Translations under genes and position numbers: made by a program | NCBI GenBank assembly: GCA_013285595.1 | Contig: JABDHF010000008.1 | Coordinates: 1-64,000 of the forward strand | DNA length: 64,000 nt | From: Bacteroidota bacterium | Lineage (GTDB): Bacteria; Bacteroidota; Bacteroidia; Chitinophagales; Chitinophagaceae | Reading direction: 5' to 3' | Shown: positions 33,481 through 43,600 of the stretch, piece after piece | Position numbering within the stretch: position 1 is the first letter of the stretch | How the letters are laid out: every line of letters starts with the position of its first letter | The notes under the pieces: model-generated | The model's database searches: none | The model's input: only the letters and a program-made list of their open reading frames with translations | Told to the model about the DNA's origin: nothing

Positions 33481-35280
33481 ATGAAAAACAGAATATTATT
33501 CATCCAGGACGATGAAGTGAAAGATGTATTGCTGCTAAAATACCTGGCTGATCTAAATTATTCGAGCGATCAAATACGCAAATGCGCTACCATAACGCAA
33601 GCCATTGAGTTTTCCCCCGAAGATATTGACCTGATCATGCTGTATGTGCCGGCAAATGATAGCGCTAACATAACAGGAATGCCTGCGCTAAAGCGCCAGT
33701 TTATTAGTGTGCCGGTGATCATATTGACAGATGGGGATGACATAGACATACAGATAAGGGCTATAAATGAAGGGGCGCAGGAGGTAATGGTATATGGCGC
33801 TTTTGATAGTGCGAAGCTGAAGACAAGTATAACACTGGCCAAGACGAGAAAATGCTATTCGCTGAGAATGAAAAGTGCGCTGGAGGAGTATCAACGGCAT
33901 TTTGATAATGGCCCCATACCTATGTGTATAGTGGACTCGAAAACAATGAAGTTCCTGGTAGTAAATAATGCCGCGGTACAAAAATATGGGTATAGCAAGG
34001 AAGAATTCACCGATATGTCGATATCAGACATCAGGCCTGCGGAGGATATAGGGCCGATGATGGAGCTGATAAAAGGCAAAAAGGAAGAATACCTGGATGC
34101 CGGATACTGGCGACATCTAAAGAAAAACGGCGAGGTATTTTATGTGCATATTTATTCCCACGCTATTGTTTTCGATAATACACCTGCGCGGCTTAGCTTT
34201 ATAGTGGATGTACATGAAAAGCTGCAGGCTGATAAGCAAAACAAGGAACTGAATGCACTGATAAAAGAGCAAAAAGAACAGCTGGATGAAATACTGTACT
34301 CTATAAACGACGCGATATGGTCGAGAAGGGCTGATACTAATGAGCTAATCTATGCAAACAACGCTTACCATAAGCTATATGACTATACGCCGGAAAATAT
34401 AGAGACCGACAATGACTTTGTTTTGGACCGAATATACCCGGAGGACCGGGAAATACTGTTGGGCGGCATGAGGGATGTAAGGGCGGAAGGGAAAACAGAG
34501 ATCGTGTACCGGTTTTATCATAAAGACGGCAGCCTTAGAACGCTGAAGGCTACCGCGATATACAAAAAAGGAATAAATGGCAAGCCGGATACTGTAGATG
34601 GCATAACTACCGACATCTCGAAAGAGAAGGAATTGTATGATGCTATACGGAATAGTGAACACAAGCTGCTATCTACTATCAACAATACCAAGGACCTGAT
34701 ATGGACGGTGGATACTAACCTGAGGATCATCTTCTGCAATAAGCCCTACCAGGACCACTTTTATAAAATTGCCGGCGTGGTGCTGGAGGAAGGCGACTAC
34801 GCACTGGGTAACTGGCACTCAGAGGCATTTATTACCAAGCGGAAGAAAGAGTACGAAAGGGCGCTGAACGGGGAAAGCTTTACTACCGTAATAGAAGAGA
34901 AAACAAAGGACGGGATACAATATAACGAGATAAGCTCTAACCCTGTTTTCGACCATCATGGCAAGATCATTGGGGTTAACTGCATAGTGAGGGATGTGAC
35001 AGAGCAACGGATGCAGCTGCTGAAAATACAGCGGCAGAACGATATGCTGAAGGAAATAGCATGGATACAATCGCACAAGGTGCGCGGGCCGGTAGCTAGT
35101 ATACTGGGGCTGATATCGCTGGTGAAGCACGAGCAGGAAACACCGCATAATACAGAAATAATAGAAATGCTGCGCAATGCTACAAACGAGCTGGATACTA
35201 TAATAAGGGAAGTGGTAGCCAAAACGAATGATATAGACTACAGCTATACCTACCTGCCATCTGTAAAGACGGGGCAATGA
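33481..35280 (+). CDS. REC-PAS-PAS-PAS protein ending in DHp-like helix, no ATPase domain
   Basis: 599 aa, cytosolic. Receiver-like domain (about 1-120; ILFIQDDEV and LIMLYVPAN, with the phosphoacceptor Asp position unclear), then three PAS domains (about 135-250, 265-390, 400-515; the last two end in DITTDIS- and VTEQRMQLLK-type linkers). The tail IQSHKVRGPVASILGL carries His532 in a phosphoacceptor-like helix, but the frame stops at 599 without HATPase boxes. The C-terminal third is homologous to the whole 211-aa protein at 3931. A phosphorelay or dimeric sensor is likely; how it signals is open. ATG start. Confidence 0.85.
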   Translation: MKNRILFIQDDEVKDVLLLKYLADLNYSSDQIRKCATITQAIEFSPEDIDLIMLYVPANDSANITGMPALKRQFISVPVIILTDGDDIDIQIRAINEGAQEVMVYGAFDSAKLKTSITLAKTRKCYSLRMKSALEEYQRHFDNGPIPMCIVDSKTMKFLVVNNAAVQKYGYSKEEFTDMSISDIRPAEDIGPMMELIKGKKEEYLDAGYWRHLKKNGEVFYVHIYSHAIVFDNTPARLSFIVDVHEKLQADKQNKELNALIKEQKEQLDEILYSINDAIWSRRADTNELIYANNAYHKLYDYTPENIETDNDFVLDRIYPEDREILLGGMRDVRAEGKTEIVYRFYHKDGSLRTLKATAIYKKGINGKPDTVDGITTDISKEKELYDAIRNSEHKLLSTINNTKDLIWTVDTNLRIIFCNKPYQDHFYKIAGVVLEEGDYALGNWHSEAFITKRKKEYERALNGESFTTVIEEKTKDGIQYNEISSNPVFDHHGKIIGVNCIVRDVTEQRMQLLKIQRQNDMLKEIAWIQSHKVRGPVASILGLISLVKHEQETPHNTEIIEMLRNATNELDTIIREVVAKTNDIDYSYTYLPSVKTGQ

Positions 35281-36054
35281 TCAGAACCGCTCTGCCATGC
35301 CTAAGCCAAAGAGTGCGTAATCATATATTGCGGGGTCTTTAGGGTTAAGCTCTTTTAGGTGGGCTGTAAGCTGAAGTGCATTCGCCCAATTTGATTTTAT
35401 ATTGTCTATCAGCCCAAGCCGCTCTGCTACACGGGCTACATGCACATCGAGCGGGCATACCAGCTGTGCGGGTGTCATCTTTTTCCAGATGCCGAAATCT
35501 ACCCCTTTGTTGTCGTGGCGCACCATCCAGCGCAGGTACATATTCAGACGCTTGCAGGCGGAGTTGCGTGTGGGCGTGGCTATGTGCTTGCGTGTACGCT
35601 CAGGGTGCTCCAGTGAAAAGAAGTAATTGTGAAAATGGATGAGGGCTTCGCCTACATTGTGTTCCTTATATTTTTTGGCCGGTACAAAGGCGTTTTCAAG
35701 AGAGTCGTGCTGCTGATAATGATGTTGCAGGAATGCTATGAAGTAAAGCAGGTCGGTAGCATTGAAAGTGCGGTGCGCGAAGTGTATGAACTTCTTTAAG
35801 TCAGTGTCTTTATGATGCACAATGAAGTCGTGGGGCTTGTTGTCCATCCAGCCCATCAGCTTGTTGCAATTGTTGATGATTGTGGTGCGATTGCCCCAGG
35901 CAAGCACCGCAGCGAAAAGGCCTGATATTTCTATATCCTGCTTCTTTGTAAAGGAGTGGGGTATAACAACAGGGTCTTTCTCTATAAAAGATGGCTGATT
36001 GTATATGGCCACTTTTTCGTCAAGAAATTGTTTTAGCTGCTTTGCGCTCTCCAT
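35281..36054 (-). CDS. TIGR02757 family protein
   Basis: 257 aa. Helical, cytosolic, with conserved-looking blocks LFAAVLAWGNRTTIINNCNKLM, HRTFNATDLLYFIAFLQHHY, CKRLNMYLRWMVRHDNKG and CPLDVHVARVAERLGL, the signature of the TIGR02757/DUF2400 family found widely in Bacteroidota and resembling HhH base-excision glycosylase folds. No enzymatic activity is established. Its stop abuts the stop of the PAS protein and it is divergent from the DUF4421 gene. ATG start. Confidence 0.88.
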   Translation of the reverse strand: MESAKQLKQFLDEKVAIYNQPSFIEKDPVVIPHSFTKKQDIEISGLFAAVLAWGNRTTIINNCNKLMGWMDNKPHDFIVHHKDTDLKKFIHFAHRTFNATDLLYFIAFLQHHYQQHDSLENAFVPAKKYKEHNVGEALIHFHNYFFSLEHPERTRKHIATPTRNSACKRLNMYLRWMVRHDNKGVDFGIWKKMTPAQLVCPLDVHVARVAERLGLIDNIKSNWANALQLTAHLKELNPKDPAIYDYALFGLGMAERF

Positions 36055-36143
36055 TGGTGTATAATTGCAAGACGGTAAAGTTATGGCTGTGGCACGAAAG
36101 TATTGAATGCTCGTACACCATAACTTGCTATCTTTATAATGGT

Positions 36144-37211
36144 ATGGCTATTTTGAAACGGATAATACTCTTGACCCTTATTATTTTCCATTTTACGAGT
36201 GCGCAGGGGCAGATAGTACTGATACGGCACGCCAATAAAGATACAGCATACATTGGGGAGTATTACAGTAATAACCTCGTTATCCGCGGATTTGAAAATA
36301 CCAAGTTCAACAATTTTAAATTTATAGACGGGCCTGATAAACTGATCTTTAAGCCTAATGACCATAATGTTTTCGGTATTGGGTTTAACTATAAGTTTAT
36401 TGGCTTCAACATTGGCGTGTATGCCCCGGCTACGGGCAAGAGCTTTGACGTATATGGCAAAACAAAACGGCTGGATGTGCAGCCGCATATGTATATACAC
36501 AGGTTTGTTATCGATCTTTATGCGCAGTACTATCATGGGTATTATCTTGCCAATGCCAACGCCATCAGGAATAGTACATTGAATGATGATGTAGAAAAAA
36601 GACCTGACATAGATACCCGGAATTTAAACCTTGTGGTACAATACGTGTTCAACGATAAGAGATTCTCTTACAACGCTGCTTTTTACCAGAATGAACGCCA
36701 GATAAAAAGTGCGGGGTCTTTTATTATTGGTGGCGGCATTTATCATACTGATATTAGTGGAGACTCGGCATTAACACCGGCAAATCTCAGCTATGCTAAC
36801 TTTTTCAATAATTATAGGTTTAATGCCTGCCATAATACCGGCCTGGGATTCAATGGCGGGTATGCCTATACGCTGGTGATCAAAAAGTACTTCTTCCTGA
36901 CAGAGGTGATAACAGCGGGTGCAGATATTAACAGGGTATCGCTTTCGGCCCCTGGCAGCGAGGTGCAAAAAACGGATGCAGGCCTTAGCCTTAATGCAAA
37001 GCTGGCTGCAGGGTATAACTCAGACAACTACTTTGTGGGCGTTACTTATATGCGCGTGGTAACTGAAGATCATTCGCTGGCGCCAGATAGCTGGCAAGAG
37101 GTGAATACCGGTAACTTCAGGCTTACCGTTGCAAAAAGGATTCGGTTGAAGAAGGCGCTTCCTTTACCGCTTCCTCCTCTACCGAAGACTGACCTGATTA
37201 AGATAGAGTAG
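36144..37211 (+). CDS. DUF4421 outer-membrane protein
   Basis: 355 aa from ATG 36144; the frame continues upstream to 35991 across the divergent TIGR02757 gene start but that stretch is not a signal peptide. Signal peptide ILLTLIIFHFTSAQG, then a barrel-like sequence with alternating aromatic strands (GIGFNYKFIGFNIGVYAP, FVIDLYAQYYHGYYL, AGYNSDNYFVGVTYMRVV) typical of DUF4421. Outer-membrane location and unknown role. It is followed by the two hairpins between convergent genes. Confidence 0.85.
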   Translation: MAILKRIILLTLIIFHFTSAQGQIVLIRHANKDTAYIGEYYSNNLVIRGFENTKFNNFKFIDGPDKLIFKPNDHNVFGIGFNYKFIGFNIGVYAPATGKSFDVYGKTKRLDVQPHMYIHRFVIDLYAQYYHGYYLANANAIRNSTLNDDVEKRPDIDTRNLNLVVQYVFNDKRFSYNAAFYQNERQIKSAGSFIIGGGIYHTDISGDSALTPANLSYANFFNNYRFNACHNTGLGFNGGYAYTLVIKKYFFLTEVITAGADINRVSLSAPGSEVQKTDAGLSLNAKLAAGYNSDNYFVGVTYMRVVTEDHSLAPDSWQEVNTGNFRLTVAKRIRLKKALPLPLPPLPKTDLIKIE

Positions 37212-37241
37212 GGATTATCTAACGGGGTTTTAAAATTACCC

Positions 37242-37304
37242 TAACAGGGCTTTTGGCTAAAGCCTGTTATCGTATCATTCGTAACCCCGACCTAAAGGCC
37301 GGGG
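37242..37304. terminator. two hairpins between convergent genes
   Basis: TAACAGG (37242-37248) pairs with CCTGTTA (37263-37269), with near pairing of the inner GCTTT/AAAGC. A second, CCCCGACC (37285-37292) with GGCCGGGG (37297-37304), has one mismatch and loop TAAA. Neither has a clear T tract; they may act as terminators of the converging genes or be REP-like. Confidence 0.45.
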
Positions 37305-37340
37305 CAACTAAAAAGAGTGTGGTTTAATTTACTAACTATA

Positions 37341-38609
37341 TTAGAAGACTTCACCGATATTTACAAACAAGCCACTGGAGCCGCCCAGGCCAAAGCCATA
37401 ATCGAGGGCTACATTGGTTCTTGAAAACTTATTGAACCTTATACGCAGGCCGGCTCCCCAGCCGGGTGCTACTGTCTCAAACCTGCTTGATGCTTCTTCG
37501 GTAAACGACTGAGCGTTTGCAAATACAACCCCGCCGAGCAATCCATTGTTCGTTAAGCGAAAGCGGTATTCCCCTTCCAGGTACACCATATTTTCGCCGC
37601 GAAACCGACCTTGTATATATCCACGGCCTGTATTGCTATAGGGGTCGCCGCCTGTGTTGGGTAGCATCAGGTAGGGTGGTTTGCCGCTAAGGGTGAGCCA
37701 TTCATAGTTCCAGAATGCCAGTACATTATTTGAGTTGGCTGGAAAAGGAATATATTTTCTGAGGTCTATGGTCAGTGACCTCCATGTATTGGTGTTGCCG
37801 AATATGATGAGGTTAGGCCGGTAAACGACATTTACAAAGTTGCCGTGCTGGGCATTTACGGGGTTTGACCGGGTATCGTACAGGAAATTAAAGGTAAACC
37901 CTGATGCAAATTCGGTGGCTGAGTCTCCATAGTTTTTAAAATCAGTATGGTTATTAGGCGGATTCAGCTCTTTTATATCCCAGTAATAATCGAGGTTATA
38001 GCCGATACCGGCATATACATTTTCAGCTACTTTTCTTAACACTGCCTGGTGCAGGTGAATAGTAGAATAAGTAATGAGATAACCGTCGCTTAAAGATGTA
38101 TGACCGCCCAGGCCATAAGTATAAGATGGGAAGTAGAGAAAGCGCCAGTCTATAGATATGTTGTATTTATTTCCCTTGGTCCAAAGGTTTGTTTGCACCG
38201 GCAGTATGATCTGGTTATGAACGGTATAGGTTAAGCTGGACAATATGGTAGATGTATTGGCATCGGGGTGGGTGTAAAATGTAGCGTTGCCTGCCAGCAA
38301 GCCTGCAAAGCCGGTTTGCAAAGTATATCCCGCCGCTGGTACCACAGATACACGCAGTTTCTTCGACTTGATATCACCCGTATCTACCCTTTTACCAATG
38401 CCTTTGTGCGCTATGTTGCGCACAATGTCTATAATGTCAAGTTCGTTATTGTATTTATTTTGTAATACGCTGCTCCCGGCAGCGCTGTCTGCAACTGGTG
38501 TTGCGCTGCTGTCGGCCTGGGCAAGTCCGGTAACTGATGAAAATAGCCACAATAATATCGTGGCTAGCTGTAAGGTGATTTTCAATCGGGCAAAAATTTT
38601 GTTATGCAC
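37341..38609 (-). CDS. BamA/TamA-like outer-membrane barrel protein without POTRA domains
   Basis: 422 aa, GTG start at 38609. Signal peptide, a short linker (about 25-90) and then a surface-antigen (D15) barrel: FNFLYDTRSNPVNAQHGNFVNV is the typical loop-strand, GRGYIQGRFRGENMVYLEGEYRF and the carboxy end GFGLGGSSGLFVNIGEVF. There are no N-terminal POTRA repeats of the kind that define BamA/TamA, so it is probably a porin-like or lipid-translocating relative. Substrate unknown. Confidence 0.85.
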   Translation of the reverse strand: MHNKIFARLKITLQLATILLWLFSSVTGLAQADSSATPVADSAAGSSVLQNKYNNELDIIDIVRNIAHKGIGKRVDTGDIKSKKLRVSVVPAAGYTLQTGFAGLLAGNATFYTHPDANTSTILSSLTYTVHNQIILPVQTNLWTKGNKYNISIDWRFLYFPSYTYGLGGHTSLSDGYLITYSTIHLHQAVLRKVAENVYAGIGYNLDYYWDIKELNPPNNHTDFKNYGDSATEFASGFTFNFLYDTRSNPVNAQHGNFVNVVYRPNLIIFGNTNTWRSLTIDLRKYIPFPANSNNVLAFWNYEWLTLSGKPPYLMLPNTGGDPYSNTGRGYIQGRFRGENMVYLEGEYRFRLTNNGLLGGVVFANAQSFTEEASSRFETVAPGWGAGLRIRFNKFSRTNVALDYGFGLGGSSGLFVNIGEVF

Positions 38610-38780
38610 TATAAGCCACTACTATATCTATGCCACTAGCCAGAAACTCTATTTTTGACTTATAAAGACCACAAAGGTTAAAATATAAATCCTAACACTA
38701 TCATAATTTCACATTATTTATCATTTGTTTATTTGTTTTAGCCTCGTAATGCTTATTTTGTAGCTGATAAATAATATAAA

Positions 38781-39332
38781 ATGCTGGAAGTAAACTTTAC
38801 CCCATTCCCCGTTTTGAATACAGAGCGGCTAACCCTAAGGCCTGTTAGCCTTGACGATGCTAAGGAGCTGTTTTTTCTGCGTAGCGATGAAAGTGTGATG
38901 AAGTACATAGACCGGCCAAGGGCAAAAACGGCAGAGGATATATTCCTGTTTGTAGAGAAAGTGAACAATAACCTGGCTAATAACGATGGGATATTGTGGG
39001 GTATTACAATTAAAGATGACCCAACACTTATAGGCAGCATCGGGTTTCATTATTTGATGAAAGAGAACTATCGTGCGGAGATAGGCTACGTTATGCATCC
39101 TTCACAGCATGGTAAAGGCATAATGCAGGAGGCTGCACGGGCTGTTTTAGATCATGGCTTTAACATAATGGGGTTACATTCCGTAGAGGCACATATAAAC
39201 CCTGAGAATGCGGCATCTGCCAAAATGCTGGAGCGCATCGGCTTTGTGCGCGAAGCATACTTTAAAGAGAACTATTTCTGGGATGGTAGATTTCTGGATT
39301 CTGTGGTGTATTCGCTGATAAAGCAAGACTAG
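38781..39332 (+). CDS. GNAT N-acetyltransferase (RimJ/RimL-like)
   Basis: 183 aa. Acetyl-CoA-binding region HYLMKENYRAEIGYVMHPSQHGKGIMQEA contains the Q/R-x-x-G-x-A-like loop (QHGKGIMQ), then HSVEAHINPENAASAKMLERIGFVREA, the hallmark of RimL-type acetyltransferases that modify ribosomal proteins or small molecules. Substrate not known. ATG start. Its last 4 bases overlap the convergent acetyltransferase gene. Confidence 0.9.
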   Translation: MLEVNFTPFPVLNTERLTLRPVSLDDAKELFFLRSDESVMKYIDRPRAKTAEDIFLFVEKVNNNLANNDGILWGITIKDDPTLIGSIGFHYLMKENYRAEIGYVMHPSQHGKGIMQEAARAVLDHGFNIMGLHSVEAHINPENAASAKMLERIGFVREAYFKENYFWDGRFLDSVVYSLIKQD

Positions 39333-39901
39333 CTGAAAGAGAATAAGGAGCTCCAGTAAAATACTTTGTTTTCGTCCCATTCTTTGCGGGTGATGCGGTA
39401 GAGATCATATTTGGCGCCTTTGCACACCGCACCTGTCTCCGTAAGCTGCATACCATTGCGGATGGCTACTTTTTTAGATTCTGTGTTATCGGGGTCTATA
39501 AGGGAGATAACAGAGTCGGCAAGGTCATTCTCAAAAGCATAATCCCTGAACCTGCGGGCTGCTTCGGTAGCATAACCTTTACCCCAGTAACGTGGCAACA
39601 GGTGGTACCCTACTTCTATTTCCTGCTTGCCATTTACTTCCTGCAGCAGCAGGCCGCACTTGCCTACGAACTCGTTTGTTTCTTTATCTATTAGCGCCTG
39701 CAGGCCATACCTGTTTTCCCGGTATCTCTGCAGTGAGAGATCTATCGACGCCTGGGCCATTTCTTCGGGTGTTTTGCCTTCAAAAGCGGTAAACCTTGTA
39801 GCTATAGGATCTTTGCAGTATTCAACCCATATTGCCACATCTTCCTGCGTTAAAAAGCGGGTTATCAGCCGGGGTGTCTCCAGGTGGTCGGTGTATGTCA
39901 T
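39329..39901 (-). CDS. GNAT N-acetyltransferase (second)
   Basis: 190 aa. Same superfamily as the converging gene but not a close copy: IEVGYHLLPRYWGKGYATEAARRFRDYA (acetyl-CoA loop WGKGYATEA) and LIDPDNTESKKVAIRNGMQLTETG. It starts 18 bases after the VapC gene on the minus strand, so the antitoxin, toxin and acetyltransferase may share a transcript; GNAT enzymes can themselves act in toxin-antitoxin units, but here the pairing may be incidental. ATG start. Confidence 0.9.
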   Translation of the reverse strand: MTYTDHLETPRLITRFLTQEDVAIWVEYCKDPIATRFTAFEGKTPEEMAQASIDLSLQRYRENRYGLQALIDKETNEFVGKCGLLLQEVNGKQEIEVGYHLLPRYWGKGYATEAARRFRDYAFENDLADSVISLIDPDNTESKKVAIRNGMQLTETGAVCKGAKYDLYRITRKEWDENKVFYWSSLFSFS

Positions 39902-39919
39902 AATTAGTTTTAGGGCGTG

Positions 39920-40297
39920 TTATATATCCCACGCATTTATTGTTTTTAAACCCTGCAAGTTATTAAAATCGGCGGTATTTCTGGTAATTAGTACACGATC
40001 GTATACAATTGCCGTAGCTGCGATGATCGCATCAGGAAGTTTGATTCTATAAGACTTCCGAAGCGTAATCGTAGTATCAATGATCGTTTTGTTTATCTCA
40101 ATAACATTCGCCAGTGTTATAAACTCCGCCATTTGTAAGGTTGCATTTTTATAGCCTAGAAATTCTATATAACTGACAAATGAAATTGTAAAATCTTCAT
40201 TGATAGTATTTGCAATGAAGTCAAGTCCTTTTTCAGGGATCTTTTTTGTTTGGGCATCTACAAGAGTATTTGTGTCGATTAAATATCTCTTTCCCAT
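39920..40297 (-). CDS. vapC: VapC-type PIN-domain RNase toxin
   Basis: 125 aa, intact. Acidic site: YLIDTNTLVDA (Asp8), SYIEFLG (Glu), KLPDAIIAATAIV (Asp) and TRNTADFNNL (Asp). Family function is metal-dependent RNA cleavage; the partner antitoxin holds it inactive. Overlaps the antitoxin gene by 19 bases. It is alignable with the pseudogene at 12915 and shows what an intact frame of this family looks like. ATG start. Confidence 0.9.
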   Translation of the reverse strand: MGKRYLIDTNTLVDAQTKKIPEKGLDFIANTINEDFTISFVSYIEFLGYKNATLQMAEFITLANVIEINKTIIDTTITLRKSYRIKLPDAIIAATAIVYDRVLITRNTADFNNLQGLKTINAWDI

Positions 40298-40524
40298 TCA
40301 TTGCGGCTTTGAATAATGTATTGCTGGAGCTTTTCGCCCTCTTCTTCACTTAACGTTCCAAAAAAATCTGACGGTTTTTTTTTTAATGGCACAGATGCTA
40401 CGGCATTATTTACTTCGTCGTCAGTATAAAAAAGCACATGAACTTGTTTGCCGACATAAGTTTCTGGCAACAAGACAGAAATATCAAGGTTTGCTTTTTC
40501 GGGTGTTATAATTGTTTGCACCAT
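40279..40524 (-). CDS. VapB-like antitoxin
   Basis: 81 aa. N-terminal beta-rich part LDISVLLPETYVGKQVHVLF, then a charged region and the C-terminal tail QQYIIQSRNEWERDI, whose last residues resemble the tail of the antitoxin at 12758-12940. Expected to bind and block the PIN toxin that overlaps it by 19 bases, and to repress the operon. ATG start. Confidence 0.78.
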   Translation of the reverse strand: MVQTIITPEKANLDISVLLPETYVGKQVHVLFYTDDEVNNAVASVPLKKKPSDFFGTLSEEEGEKLQQYIIQSRNEWERDI

Positions 40525-40629
40525 CCTGCAAATTTAAGAAATATTGGAGCCGCACCTTCATATGCATAATGAAATATTATGAACATAGTGAATTTTTGTA
40601 TATGCCCGCAGGCCAATGTTGTTCACAAA

Positions 40630-40658
40630 AAAACCATCACACATTAGGTGATGGTTTT
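40630..40658 (-). terminator. intrinsic terminator of the nrdJ gene
   Basis: AAAACCATCAC (40630-40640) and GTGATGGTTTT (40648-40658), loop ACATTAG; on the minus strand it runs into a T tract. 34 bases beyond the nrdJ stop. Confidence 0.9.
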
Positions 40659-40691
40659 CTCTTTTTAGTCAATTAGCCTTATGCCAGTCTG

Positions 40692-43600
40692 TTAACTACA
40701 TCCTGTGGTTGTTCCGCAGTTAGGACACATATAGCAGGTGCCGTTGCGCATAGTAATGTTGCCGCAGTTGCGACAGGCAGGCGCATCGGCGCTGGTGCCC
40801 ATTAGTTTCTTAAGCTCTGCGTTATTTGCGTTCACGGCTACAGGCACGGGGGCTGGCGCCAGGTTTGCCTTTGGTTTTTGTGCTTGTGTTGGCTGCTGCG
40901 TTTGTGGTGCGGTAACCCGTACCTGCGACAGTTCCTGCTGCAGTGCATCCATTTCCTGCTGGTGCGTGCGCCTGTTTGGGTCTGGAACGTGTACCAGATC
41001 GTCACGATCGAGGTATTCATAAGCCAGCAGGCGGAATACGTAATCGAGCACCGACGTAGCATTCTTTATGTTCGGGTGCTCTACAATGCCTGATGGCTCA
41101 AAGCGGGAGAACGCGAACTTATCTACATACTCTTCCAGCGGCACACCATATTGCAGGCCTACCGATATAGCTATAGCAAAGCTATTGAGCAGGCTTCTCA
41201 TAGTAGCGCCCTCTTTGGCCATGTCTATGAATATTTCGCCCAGGGTACCATCTCCATATTCACCTGTACGCAGGAATATGGCCTGGCCACCTACTTTGCC
41301 TTTTATGGTGTAGCCACGGCGTTTTGCAGGCAGCTGCTTACGCTCTACAATACGGCTCAGCTCGCGTTTCAGCTGCGTATCAGGGCTTTCCTGTACGCGC
41401 CTGTTCACTTCTTCCAGCAGCTCACCCACGGTCAGCTTGCTCATGTCTATGATCTGGCTGGTTTCGGCCGGAGCTTCTTCTTTGGTTGTTTCTTTCTTTT
41501 CTTTTTTATCGCTCTTGTTGCTCAGTGGCTGGCTTAGTTTAGAACCATCGCGGTAAAGCGCGCAGGCCTTAAGGCCCAGCTGCCAACTGAGATAGTAGCA
41601 ATCTTTTATTTCTTCAATAGCAGCTTCATTTGGCAGATTGATGGTCTTGGAAATAGCGCCGCTGATAAATGGCTGCACTGCACCCATCATGCGTATATGG
41701 CCGTGTGCGTGTATATAGCGCTGGCCCTTCTTGCCGCATTTATTAGCGCAGTCGAATACAGGAAGGTGCTCGTCTTTCAGGAATGGCGCACCTTCTACGG
41801 TCATTGTGCCGCAGGCGTAGTCGTTGGCTGCATCCATCTCTGCATCAGAGAAGCCTAATGATTCCAGCAGGTTAAAGTCTGGTGCAAAGTATTGCTCCGG
41901 CTTAAAGCCGAGGCGCTGCAAGCATTCTTCGCCCAGGTTATATACGTTGAATACAAACCCTATTTCGAATGCGCTTTCTACAGCCACATCCAGCTTCTTC
42001 AGCTCTTCGGCTATAAAGCCTTTTTCGCTCAGGCTCTGGTGATTGATAAATGGAGCGCCTGCAAATGTGCCATGTCCTTTGGCATACTTCACAATAGCGT
42101 CCATCTGCTCAGGGCTATAGCCCAGCTTCTTGAGCGCTGCAGGTATAGACTGGTTAATGATCTTAAAATAACCACCGCCTGAAAGCTTTTTGAATTTCAC
42201 CAATGCAAAATCAGGCTCTACGCCGGTAGTATCACAATCCATTACCAGGCCTATAGTGCCTGTAGGCGCTATAACGGTTGCCTGTGCATTGCGGTAGCCA
42301 AACTTTTCGCCCAGCTGCACTGCCTCATCCCATGCGCGGGTAGCGGCTTTCAGCAGGTAATCAGGGCAGTATTTTGCATTGATACCCACTGGTTTTATTT
42401 CTATACCTTCGAAAGCATCAGCAGCATCATAAGCGGCTGCACGGTGATTGCGCATCACGCGCATCATGTGCTCTTTATTTTCTTCGTAGCGAGGGAATGC
42501 GCCCAGGCAACGCGCCATTTCTGCAGATGTTTTGTAGGATACGCCGTTCATTATGGCCGTGATGGCTCCTGTAATAGCGCGGGCTTCTTCACTGTCGTAA
42601 GCCAGGCCGCTTACCATGAGCATAGAGCCGAGGTTAGCATAGCCAAGGCCGAGTGTGCGGTAATCGTAGCTAAGCTGTGCTACTTCTGGTGAAGGGAACT
42701 GCGCCATAAGCACAGATACCTCCAGCACCACTGTCCACAGGCGCACCATGTATTCAAAGCCTGTTACATCAAATGTGCTGGTTTCTTCATCGAAGAAACG
42801 GCGGAGGTTGAGTGATGCGAGGTTACATGCGGTATTGTCCAGGAACATGTATTCAGAGCAAGGGTTAGAAGCCCGGATGCTGCCACCTTCAGGGCATGTG
42901 TGCCATTCGTTGATAGTAGTATCGTACTGTGTGCCCGGATCTGCACAACGCCATGCTGCATAAGATATTTTTTCCCACAGTTCTTTGGCAGGTATGGTCT
43001 TCATTACCTTGCCAGTGCTGCGTGCGGTCATTTCCCAGTCTGCATTGTTATCAAGCGCATGGAAAAATGAGTTTGGCACACGTACTGAGTTATTAGAGTT
43101 CTGGCCAGATACTGTTTTGTATGCTTCTCCTTCGTAGTCTGATGCATAGCCTGCAGCTATCAGTGCGGCTACTTTCTTTTCTTCTTCTACCTTCCAGTCT
43201 ATAAAGTCAATTACTTCAGGGTGGTCAAGGTCCAGGCATACCATTTTGGCTGCACGCCTTGTGGTACCGCCGCTCTTGATAGCGCCGGCCGCCCTGTCGC
43301 CAATTTTCAGGAAGCTCATCAGCCCGCTCGATGTGCCGCCGCCACTCAGCTTTTCACCTTCGGCCCTGATGTTAGAATAGTTTGTGCCCACGCCAGAGCC
43401 GTATTTGAAGATACGGGCCTCGCGCACCCACAGGTCCATGATGCCGCCCTCGTTTACCAGGTCGTCATCTACGCTTAGTATAAAGCAGGCGTGTGGCTGC
43501 GGGCGCTCATAAGCATTTAGTGAGCGTTCCAGTTTGTTAGTGCGCGGGTCTACGTAGTAGTGACCCTGTGCTTTGCCATCTATGCCATAGCTGTTGTACA

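Noticed and set aside
39329-39332. Four-base overlap of convergent acetyltransferase genes
   Set aside because: Ordinary end overlap; not informative on its own.
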